Assembly: GCA_003509845.1 (NCBI GenBank)
Contig: DOMR01000244.1
Span: forward strand, 981 to 7,920
Direction: 5' to 3'
DNA: 6,940 nt
From: Chitinophagaceae bacterium
GTDB lineage: Bacteria > Bacteroidota > Bacteroidia > Chitinophagales > Chitinophagaceae
A program made the translations under genes and the position numbers. Shown here piece by piece: positions 1 through 5,559 of the stretch (its first letter is position 1; each line of letters begins with the position of its first letter). The notes below the pieces were generated by a model. It was not told the DNA's origin. It saw nothing but the letters and a program-made list of their open reading frames with translations, and made no database searches.

Positions 1-473
1 CTTGTAAATACCATCCTTGCTTTAGCAAATCCACCTTGCCACTCTACTATAACTTCCTGTTCAGATTTGTTAGCACTAATTTCCTTTATGTTTGAGACTG
101 CCGCTTCCACCCAATGAACGTTTGGGTTTAATTTAGCTGCAGTCATTACATAATTATAAAAATCGATCCCTTGTATCATTTTGTATGAAAAAGGGGACGT
201 GGTCAATTCTTTAGAAAAGGATTCCGAATGAATTGAAATTGCCTCCCAACGATGATGCACTAATGATTCAAATTCATGATCCCCCATCTCCCAAAAACAC
301 CAAGTACGATCATTGGTTTTATTCAATGATTGATCAATGACTAAAATTTGTTGATTGGATAAAATTGGAGAAGCTAGTAGATAATGCAATAAGGATAAGC
401 CAGCACCTCCGGCACCTGCGATTATATAATCATAGGTTAATGCAGCTGGGCTTGGCGAATTTGCATTATTCAT
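1..473 (-). CDS. crtY: Lycopene beta-cyclase, N-terminal part (3' end beyond the window)
   Basis: This is the first 157 codons of a flavoprotein cyclase that converts lycopene to beta-carotene by closing both end rings. The visible protein opens with YDYIIAGAGGAGLSLL (about residues 14-29), a Rossmann dinucleotide-binding loop with Gly20, Gly22 and Gly25. An acidic residue at the end of the second strand (ILVIDQS, Asp47) follows, and then NDRTWCFWE (54-62), a hallmark of the CrtY/CrtL lycopene cyclase family. The ATG at 473-471 starts six bases after the crtZ stop, so the gene belongs to the same transcript. Family members are roughly 380-400 residues, so well over half the protein lies outside the window and its catalytic C-terminal part cannot be judged. 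The reading frame is open to the window edge. The family call is firm; beta- rather than another cyclase specificity is inferred from the crtZ neighbour. Confidence 0.9.
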   Translation of the reverse strand, partial: MNNANSPSPAALTYDYIIAGAGGAGLSLLHYLLASPILSNQQILVIDQSLNKTNDRTWCFWEMGDHEFESLVHHRWEAISIHSESFSKELTTSPFSYKMIQGIDFYNYVMTAAKLNPNVHWVEAAVSNIKEISANKSEQEVIVEWQGGFAKARMVFT

Positions 474-479
474 AAATAA

Positions 480-950
480 TTACCCATTATTTTGTATTGC
501 TTCGTCGCGCTTTACTTTATCCCAATACTTTTTTGACACATACAACATACCAAAACTTTCCCCTTCATGCTTGTCTAAATGCTTATGATGCATTTTATGC
601 GCCCAACGTAATACCTTAATATAGCGGATATTAGAACGTGTAAACCATTTGATACGTTGGTGAATGATCACTTCATGAACTACAAAATAAGCAAACCCAT
701 ACATAGCAACACCAGTTCCTAAGCCAGCCAACCATGGCATATTTTTAAATGTCCCAAAGAATATACAAAGCATGCTTGGAATAGCAAATATTAAAAAAAA
801 TGCGTCATTCTTTTCAAAGATATGTCCGGTAGGTTGGTGATGATCCTCATGTAAAACCCATAAAAATCCATGCATAACATACTTATGCGTTAACCAAGTA
901 ATTCCTTCCATAACTAAAAATGTCAATAACATTACAAATAAAAAACTCAT
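480..950 (-). CDS. crtZ: Beta-carotene hydroxylase, CrtZ-type membrane di-iron enzyme
   Basis: This 156-residue membrane protein probably adds 3-hydroxyl groups to the beta-rings of beta-carotene, giving cryptoxanthin and then zeaxanthin. It carries the histidine clusters of the fatty-acid hydroxylase/sterol desaturase superfamily that hold the di-iron centre: HKYVMH (His22, His27), HEDHH (34-38), HEVIIH (His92, His97) and HKMHHKH (118-124). Hydrophobic stretches at about 1-20, 50-68 and 73-95 fit an integral inner-membrane protein with the histidines on the cytoplasmic side. The tail GMLYVSKKYWD (134-144) matches the conserved end of CrtZ proteins. Length is normal for bacterial CrtZ. The gene lies between idi (11-base gap) and crtY (6-base gap). 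The ATG is preceded by A/T-rich sequence without a Shine-Dalgarno motif. Substrate range (beta-carotene versus ketolated forms) cannot be read from sequence alone. Confidence 0.9.
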   Translation of the reverse strand: MSFLFVMLLTFLVMEGITWLTHKYVMHGFLWVLHEDHHQPTGHIFEKNDAFFLIFAIPSMLCIFFGTFKNMPWLAGLGTGVAMYGFAYFVVHEVIIHQRIKWFTRSNIRYIKVLRWAHKMHHKHLDKHEGESFGMLYVSKKYWDKVKRDEAIQNNG

Positions 951-961
951 AAAAATATATT

Positions 962-1489
962 TTAACTTAATGAAGAATTAGTTAGATACCATTCGACCAC
1001 TTTTGGAAAAGCAATTTTAAACCATACCGTGTATTTCTCAGGGTGTGATTGCAAGTTGGCGTCAATCTCTTCAATACTTTGGTATACAAAATTAGCTACT
1101 TCTAAATGATTAGGACGCACTTCATCATCAAAATTTCCTATAAAAACATGATCGAATTCGTGTTCATTTAAATTATCAGGTAATTCTGCCTGATATATAA
1201 AATCGAATGCCTTATATACCTTTGCAGTAATACCCATTTCCTCAGTCAACCTTCTCGATACTGCATTTTCCAGTATTTCGCCTGGTCGTGGATGGCTACA
1301 ACAAGTGTTTGTCCATAAACCAGCACTATGATACTTGGTTAATGCCCTTTGTTGTAATAACATCTTTCCCTGTGGATTAAATAAAAAAACACTAAAAGCC
1401 CTATGTAAAACAGCTTGCTTATGCGCTTCCATTTTTTCCATGACACCAATCTCACAATCATCTACATCTACTAATATAACTTGCTCCAC
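962..1489 (-). CDS. idi: Isopentenyl-diphosphate delta-isomerase, type I (Nudix fold)
   Basis: This cytosolic enzyme interconverts IPP and DMAPP, setting the ratio needed to build geranylgeranyl diphosphate for carotenoids. The 175 residues match type I Idi throughout: AHKQAVLHRAFSVFLFN (22-38) with the metal-binding histidines His23 and His29; LWTNTCCSHPRPGE (58-71), where Cys64 aligns with the catalytic cysteine of E. coli Idi and His66 with a metal ligand; the Nudix-like helix RRLTEEMGI (79-87); and NEHEFDHVF (108-116), whose Glu109 and Glu111 align with the metal/catalytic glutamates. The start is GTG (1489-1487). An in-frame TAA lies immediately upstream (1492-1490), so no longer start is possible, and the next ATG (codon 17) would cut away conserved N-terminal sequence (VILVDVDDCEIGVMEKMEAH). 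It sits ten bases after crtB and eleven before crtZ, so it is co-transcribed and acts as a precursor-supply gene of the pigment operon. Confidence 0.95.
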   Translation of the reverse strand: MEQVILVDVDDCEIGVMEKMEAHKQAVLHRAFSVFLFNPQGKMLLQQRALTKYHSAGLWTNTCCSHPRPGEILENAVSRRLTEEMGITAKVYKAFDFIYQAELPDNLNEHEFDHVFIGNFDDEVRPNHLEVANFVYQSIEEIDANLQSHPEKYTVWFKIAFPKVVEWYLTNSSLS

Positions 1490-1499
1490 TTATTGAATT

Positions 1500-2342
1500 T
1501 TAAAATAAATTTAATTGACTACGAATACTTGCCTTCGCTAGAATGAAAATTTTTCCATAATCAGGAATTCTAATTCTTGTTTTCAAAATCGAATGCGGAT
1601 GTACTTTTTTTATTTTTTTAAATAAAGAATAGTAATATTTAAAAGCGACATATACCCCAAAACGTGCCTTTAATGGCAAGTGTTTAATGCCATCAAGTGC
1701 AATAGAAAAATCATTTTGAATATCCTCCTCAATTTTATCTTTATCGGCTTGTGAAAAGTTAGAAAAATCACAATTAGGGAAATACATTCTATCCAAACCT
1801 TCAAAATCTGCTTTGATATCTCTTAAAAAATTAACTTTTTGAAAAGCTGCGCCCAAACTTTGTGCAGATGGCTTTAACTCCTCAAATTGGGCTTGATTGC
1901 CCTCGCAAAATATATATAAACACATTAAACCAACTACTTCAGCACTACCATATATATAAGTATTATAAGTTTGATCATCATACTGTTGTTTAGATAAATC
2001 CATTTCCATACTTAATAAAAATGCATCTAATAACGCAGGATCAATTTTATATTTATTAAAAGTTAATTGAAACCTATGTAAAATTGGATTCATACTAATC
2101 CCTTGTGATAAAGCCTGATAAGTATCCAATTTAAATTGTTGTAATAGGGCAACTTTATCATAATCATGAAAAGTATCTACAATTTCATCTGCAAAACGTA
2201 CAAAACCATATATGTCGAATATAGGTTGTCTCAAATCCTTATGCAATAACTTTATCGCAGAAGAGAAGCTTGAACTATACATTAAGGTTGTAAACTTACT
2301 ACTGTAGGCAGTAGCCTCATCATACAATTTTAAAGTTGACAT
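1500..2342 (-). CDS. crtB: Phytoene synthase (squalene/phytoene synthase family)
   Basis: This enzyme joins two geranylgeranyl diphosphates head to head through prephytoene diphosphate to give phytoene, the first committed carotenoid. The 280-residue all-helical protein shows both aspartate-rich diphosphate/Mg2+ sites of the family: DEIVD (52-56), following the FVRFAD segment, and NFLRDIKAD (171-179, Asp175 and Asp179). Other family signatures are YIYGSAEVVGLMC (129-141), LGAAFQKVNFLRD (163-175) and the short YFP (187-189). Phytoene rather than squalene synthesis is inferred from the adjacent crtI and crtY. There is no sign of a second fused domain such as the cyclase of fungal or CrtYB enzymes. 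The ATG follows the crtI stop by five bases and the stop is ten bases before idi, so translation is probably coupled within the operon. Length is slightly short but within the usual bacterial range (about 280-310). Confidence 0.95.
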   Translation of the reverse strand: MSTLKLYDEATAYSSKFTTLMYSSSFSSAIKLLHKDLRQPIFDIYGFVRFADEIVDTFHDYDKVALLQQFKLDTYQALSQGISMNPILHRFQLTFNKYKIDPALLDAFLLSMEMDLSKQQYDDQTYNTYIYGSAEVVGLMCLYIFCEGNQAQFEELKPSAQSLGAAFQKVNFLRDIKADFEGLDRMYFPNCDFSNFSQADKDKIEEDIQNDFSIALDGIKHLPLKARFGVYVAFKYYYSLFKKIKKVHPHSILKTRIRIPDYGKIFILAKASIRSQLNLF

Positions 2343-2347
2343 AATTG

Positions 2348-3853
2348 TTATAGTTTATTAAATTGTTTGCATATTAAATTCGCGACTACTTCCCCACTAA
2401 TTAAACTTGGCGGCACCCCTGGTCCAGGTACCGTTAATTGACCAGTGTAATATAAGTTTTTTACTTTTTTACTTTTACAACTTGGCTTTAAAAATGCAGT
2501 TTGAAGTAAGGTATTTGCTAATCCGTAAGCATTTCCTTTAAATGAGTGATAATCTTGCTTAAAATCAGCTACTGCGTATGAACGCTTATAAACAATGGCA
2601 TCGGTAATTGTTTGCCCCCATTTTTTTTCCAATCGCTCGATAATTAAATTGAAATACTTTTCCCGAACATCCACTGTATCCCCTTCCAATCCAGCAGCTA
2701 TTGGAATGAGTAAAAATAAGTTTTCACATCCAGCTGGAGCCACTGTAGGATCAGTAACAGAAGGTACACTGGCATAAAATAGCGGATTGGATGGCCACAT
2801 TGGGTTACTATAAATTTCACTGCCATGCACTGAAAAATCAGAATCAAAAAATAATGAATGATGGGTAACATCCTTCAATTTCTTATTTAACCCTAGATAA
2901 TACAACAGCGAACTTGGCGCCAAAACGCGACTGTCCCAATATTTCGCGGAATAACTTTGGTATTTTTTTTCCAACAACTTGGTCTCGATGTGATGATAAT
3001 CACCAGCACCTATTAATACATCAAAGGAATAATTTTCCTGAATTCCTGTTTCATTCACTTTTGAAATAACCTTTGTTGCAATGCCATTTTCTACCACAAT
3101 TTGCATTACTTCCTCTCCTAGTTTAAATTGCACTCCCAATGATTTTGCAACTTTAACCATCGCTTCTATAATACTATACATGCCATACTGCGGATACCAA
3201 GTACCTCCCTTGATATCTGCATAGTTCATTAAACTATATAATGCTGGCGTATTTTCAGGTAAGGCCCCTAAAAACAATACAGGAAACTCCATTAAAAACT
3301 GAATATAAGGATGCTTAAAGTAACGGGCAATATGCGTTTTCATAGACTGAAAAACATCCAACTTAAAAACCCCTTTGATTAATTCATAATCAATAAACTC
3401 AGTGATAGATAAACTTGGCTGATAAACTAATTTACCTACACCCACTTCATATTTGTATTTTGCTTCTGCTAAAAATAAATCTAAAGCATTAGCCGCACCA
3501 GGCTCAATGGATTCAAATAAGTTTTTTAATGCCTCATAGTTCGCAGGCAAATCCCAAGTTGCTTTTTCAAAATAAACACGATAGGAAGGATCTAATCTTT
3601 GTAATTCATAGAAATCGGAAACTTTTTTTCCAAAAGAACCAAAATATTTTTCAAATACATCTGGCATCCAATACCAGCTTGGGCCCATATCAAATGTAAA
3701 TCCTTCAGCTTCAAATTTTCGTGCGCGTCCACCGGCCATTTCATTTTTTTCAACGATCGTTACAGCCCAACCTTTTTTTGCTAAAAAAGAAGCAGCAGAT
3801 AAGCCAGCAAAACCGGCTCCAATCACTAATGCTTTATTGGAATGTGTAGTCAT
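2348..3853 (-). CDS. crtI: Phytoene desaturase (lycopene-forming, CrtI type)
   Basis: This FAD-dependent desaturase/isomerase introduces double bonds into phytoene; with the cyclase and hydroxylase downstream, the four-step product lycopene is expected. The 501 residues begin with KALVIGAGFAGLSAASFLAKKG (7-28), a GxGxxG Rossmann loop (Gly12, Gly14, Gly17), followed by Glu35 at the ribose-binding position and the NEMAGGRARKFEAEGFTFDMGPSW region (37-60) conserved in CrtI-like oxidoreductases. The C-terminal FAD signature NLYYTGQLTVPGPGVPPSLISGE (466-488) is intact. Length is typical of bacterial CrtI. The start ATG lies three bases after the sigma-factor stop and the end is five bases before crtB. 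The reading frame contains runs of eight A residues at 2628-2621 and 2970-2963 (each encoding Glu-Lys-Lys), common in AT-rich coding DNA. The number of desaturation steps cannot be determined by eye; lycopene is inferred from context. Confidence 0.95.
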   Translation of the reverse strand: MTTHSNKALVIGAGFAGLSAASFLAKKGWAVTIVEKNEMAGGRARKFEAEGFTFDMGPSWYWMPDVFEKYFGSFGKKVSDFYELQRLDPSYRVYFEKATWDLPANYEALKNLFESIEPGAANALDLFLAEAKYKYEVGVGKLVYQPSLSITEFIDYELIKGVFKLDVFQSMKTHIARYFKHPYIQFLMEFPVLFLGALPENTPALYSLMNYADIKGGTWYPQYGMYSIIEAMVKVAKSLGVQFKLGEEVMQIVVENGIATKVISKVNETGIQENYSFDVLIGAGDYHHIETKLLEKKYQSYSAKYWDSRVLAPSSLLYYLGLNKKLKDVTHHSLFFDSDFSVHGSEIYSNPMWPSNPLFYASVPSVTDPTVAPAGCENLFLLIPIAAGLEGDTVDVREKYFNLIIERLEKKWGQTITDAIVYKRSYAVADFKQDYHSFKGNAYGLANTLLQTAFLKPSCKSKKVKNLYYTGQLTVPGPGVPPSLISGEVVANLICKQFNKL

Positions 3854-3856
3854 TGA

Positions 3857-4357
3857 TTAATATCGCTCTATTTTTTGTTTCAATATCTTTCGCGCAAAGT
3901 GAATTCTACTTTTAATAGTTCCAAGCGGTTCATTTAATGCATCTGATATTTCATTGTATTTATAGCCTTCAAAATACAAAATAAATGGGGTTCTAAACAA
4001 ATCTGGTAAATCATAAATCATTTTATTTACCTCTTTTAAATTTAAATTAGTAACTCCGTCATTTAATACCTTGACCCTGGTTTGATCAATCAAAAAATCG
4101 TTAGGACTATTATCCAAAACTGTGGCCTGCTTCGCCTTACGACGATAATCATTAATAAAAATATTACGCATGATCGTATATAACCATGCCTTAATATTTG
4201 TACCTACATTATACTTGTCCTTATTGGACAAAGCCCTAAATAAAGTATCTTGAAATAAATCCTTCGCAGATTCATGATCCTTCGTCAAATTAATTGCAAA
4301 AGGCTTTAAAAAATCAGCATTTTCAGTTAGTAAGAGTGTAAATTCTGCGGTTGACAT
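3857..4357 (-). CDS. ECF-type RNA polymerase sigma factor, first gene of the carotenoid operon
   Basis: This 166-residue extracytoplasmic-function sigma factor contains only the two usual domains. Region 2 spans about residues 10-75 and includes AKDLFQDTLFRAL (31-43, the core-binding 2.2 helix) and NIKAWLYTIMRNIFINDYRRK (54-74, the -10 recognition 2.3/2.4 segment). Region 4 spans about 107-160, with the helix-turn-helix YNEISDALNEPLGTIKSRIHFARKILK (134-160) that would read a -35 element. No extra C-terminal sensor domain is present and no anti-sigma gene lies next to it. It ends three bases before crtI, so it is the leading gene of the crt transcript and probably directs transcription of its own operon, by analogy with LitS of Streptomyces and CarQ of Myxococcus, which drive carotenogenic genes. 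That target is an inference. The ATG is the natural start: A/T-rich leader, family-like N-terminus. Sigma identity is secure. Confidence 0.92.
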   Translation of the reverse strand: MSTAEFTLLLTENADFLKPFAINLTKDHESAKDLFQDTLFRALSNKDKYNVGTNIKAWLYTIMRNIFINDYRRKAKQATVLDNSPNDFLIDQTRVKVLNDGVTNLNLKEVNKMIYDLPDLFRTPFILYFEGYKYNEISDALNEPLGTIKSRIHFARKILKQKIERY

Positions 4358-4387
4358 ATTGTTATGTTTAACATTTAATGAGTAAAG

Positions 4388-4398
4388 TTAAACAAAAT
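4388..4398 (+). repeat. Third copy of the operator half-site TTAAACAAAAT
   Basis: The 11-mer TTAAACAAAAT here is identical to the one in the distal dyad arm (4443-4453, exactly 55 bases away and in the same orientation) and is the reverse complement of 4416-4426 in the proximal arm. This copy overlaps the candidate -7 element. Three identical 11-mers within 66 bases suggest a multi-site operator rather than an isolated palindrome. Confidence 0.5.
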
Positions 4399-4400
4399 TA
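4393..4400 (-). promoter_or_regulatory. Candidate -7 promoter element of the sigma factor-crt operon
   Basis: On the minus strand these bases read TAATTTTG, an exact match to the Bacteroidota housekeeping -7 consensus TAnnTTTG. The element ends 35 bases before the sigma-factor ATG, a plausible leader length. No TTG is found at the expected -33 distance; that position falls in the proximal arm of the dyad. The weak -33 and the overlap with a repeat copy (4388-4398) would suit a promoter that is blocked by a repressor or needs a dedicated sigma factor. A single short match in AT-rich DNA can occur by chance, so this is tentative. Confidence 0.35.
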
Positions 4401-4415
4401 TGATTCTAGTCAGCT

Positions 4416-4453
4416 ATTTTGTTTAATATTTTTAAAATAATATTAAACAAAAT
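4416..4453. repeat. Perfect 15-base inverted repeat, candidate operator
   Basis: The arms are ATTTTGTTTAATATT (4416-4430) and its exact reverse complement AATATTAAACAAAAT (4439-4453), with an 8-base spacer (TTTAAAAT). It lies 59 bases upstream of the sigma-factor start and just upstream of the candidate -7 element, where a repressor would compete with RNA polymerase. The stem is almost wholly A/T and is not followed by a T run on the minus strand, so a terminator is less likely than a protein-binding site. The natural candidate binder is the adjacent MerR/cobalamin regulator, which as a CarH-like oligomer would bind repeated half-sites; this is inference. The arm sequence is A/T-rich, but a perfect 15-base dyad at this spacing is still unlikely to arise by chance. 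Confidence 0.6.
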
Positions 4454-4561
4454 GAAAAAGAGCGTAATGTAAATTATATATATATTATTTATATAATGTT
4501 TATATAGTTAATATACAATTATATGAAAGTATTTGAAAAAAAGAAGCCTAAGGGAATTGTA

Positions 4562-5440
4562 TTAAATGGTTTGAATAAGTTGAATCACTTCAGCTAGGCT
4601 TTTCTTGACTGCTATATTCTCGGACAGTTTTCCTTTATAATCCTTCATGAACAATCCTGATAGCATTACCGGGGTTGTATTGCTAACTTGACCAATCTGT
4701 GTTATAAAACGATCTAATTTAAACACTTTTGACGGGGATGTTAAATGGCAAAATACATAGTTAGGCTTCTTGACGGCTGTTAAATAAACAAGGTCTTTCA
4801 TTGGAACATTCGCTCCTAGATAATTAACATAGAGACCTTCTTGTTTTAATAAGAAGTATACAAACAACAAGCCAATTTCATGATATTCTCCTTCAGGCAT
4901 AAATAAAATAACGCTCTTATTATGCTCTGAAACTGCAGGCAGTCTTTCAATTCCTAAAATTATTTTTTGCCTTAATAGATTGGTGGCCAAATGCTCCTGT
5001 GCTGGATTTATATGATTGGTCATCCATAAAATACCAACTCTCTCTAAAAATGGAAATACAATTTCTGTAATCGTCTTGTCAACACCTTTCTGTCCAGAAT
5101 ATAAATCTAATTGTTTTTCAAAAGCATGCATGTTCAAGGAAACCATTTCCTTAATTAATACATTCACTACCCTTTCCCTAATCGCATCAATTTGGTTCAA
5201 AGAAAGAATTTTTTCCTCTATTTGTTCGGCCGACATTTTATCAATATGGGAAATTTTAAACCCATATTTATTTAATAAGGAAACGTTCAAGATGGTCTTC
5301 AATTCCTCAGAACTATAGGAACGTATATTGGTTTCGGTACGCGATGGTTGTAAAAAATTATACCGCTGCTCCCAAATACGAATCGTATGGGCTTTAATAC
5401 CCGTAACCTGTTCTAAATCCTTGATGGAATAACTTGACAT
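4562..5440 (-). CDS. MerR-type regulator with cobalamin-binding module (CarH/LitR-like probable light sensor)
   Basis: This 292-residue regulator probably represses the carotenoid operon in the dark and releases it in light. Residues 1-70 are a MerR winged helix (YSIKDLEQVTGIKAHTIRIWEQRYNFLQPSRTETNIRSY). Residues about 85-165 match the helical cap domain of cobalamin proteins, with W-x9-EH (Trp139, Glu149, His150), the motif that packs against the adenosyl group in CarH. Residues about 175-292 are a B12-binding Rossmann-like domain with GEYHEIG (184-190): the ExHxxG motif whose His187 should be the lower cobalt ligand. YLGANVP (207-213) is also typical. Both signatures being intact argues for real cobalamin binding, unlike apo regulators such as Myxococcus CarA-type variants. 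Met140 follows Trp139, where I recall Thermus CarH having the light-state ligand His132. It lies upstream of the sigma-crt operon on the same strand. B12 binding is well supported; light sensing is inferred. Confidence 0.88.
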   Translation of the reverse strand: MSSYSIKDLEQVTGIKAHTIRIWEQRYNFLQPSRTETNIRSYSSEELKTILNVSLLNKYGFKISHIDKMSAEQIEEKILSLNQIDAIRERVVNVLIKEMVSLNMHAFEKQLDLYSGQKGVDKTITEIVFPFLERVGILWMTNHINPAQEHLATNLLRQKIILGIERLPAVSEHNKSVILFMPEGEYHEIGLLFVYFLLKQEGLYVNYLGANVPMKDLVYLTAVKKPNYVFCHLTSPSKVFKLDRFITQIGQVSNTTPVMLSGLFMKDYKGKLSENIAVKKSLAEVIQLIQTI

Positions 5441-5447
5441 GCTATAT

Positions 5448-5479
5448 AAACAATGATTTTTAAAAATTGTTCATTGTTT
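5448..5479. repeat. 9-base inverted repeat just upstream of the MerR/cobalamin regulator
   Basis: Arms AAACAATGA (5448-5456) and TCATTGTTT (5471-5479) are exact reverse complements around a 14-base spacer that itself contains TTTTTAAAAA. The dyad begins seven bases upstream of the regulator start codon and shares the core TAAACAA (5447-5453) with the 11-mer repeats upstream of the sigma factor. This suggests that one protein, probably the regulator itself, binds both regions and controls its own gene. A role as an mRNA leader hairpin affecting translation cannot be excluded. I could not place a convincing promoter in the 119-base gap 5441-5559; TACATTTT on the minus strand near 5490 is only a partial -7 match. 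Confidence 0.45.
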
Positions 5480-5559
5480 GATGAAAAATGTAATTTATAC
5501 TGACACAAGAAGGCTGATTCTGTGAACTAAGAAGCGTAATTACCCCCTTATTTCCCCAA

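Larger units (their letters stand above)
4358..4561. promoter_or_regulatory. AT-rich control region upstream of the sigma factor-crt operon
   Basis: This 204-base gap separates the cobalamin-type regulator from the sigma factor and is the only substantial spacer ahead of the pigment genes, so the operon promoter should lie here. It is strikingly A/T-rich, especially 4470-4520, where TATATA-like runs form weak AT-only hairpins (for example arms 4473-4480 and 4490-4497). It holds a perfect long dyad, three copies of one 11-mer and one candidate -7 element, annotated separately. I found no convincing GC-stem terminator for the upstream regulator gene. A run of seven T on the minus strand (4542-4536) lacks a preceding stable stem, so some read-through from the regulator into the operon is possible. 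No coding sequence or tRNA is apparent. Confidence 0.6.

Noticed and set aside
2595..2777. 60-codon plus-strand open frame inside crtI
   Set aside because: It lies wholly antisense to a conserved, intact desaturase and resembles no family; a shadow frame.
2621..2970. Two runs of eight A in crtI coding strand as phase-variation tracts
   Set aside because: Each encodes Glu-Lys-Lys in an intact frame, and such runs are common in AT-rich coding DNA; no second frame product or promoter context supports switching.
4473..4520. AT-repeat hairpins as a terminator or replication-type element
   Set aside because: TA-rich low-complexity DNA pairs with itself easily; no GC stem followed by a T run, and no repeated iteron-like units.
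5016..5318. 100-codon plus-strand open frame inside the MerR/cobalamin regulator
   Set aside because: Antisense to conserved cap and linker regions of the regulator, no recognisable domain, no upstream signals.
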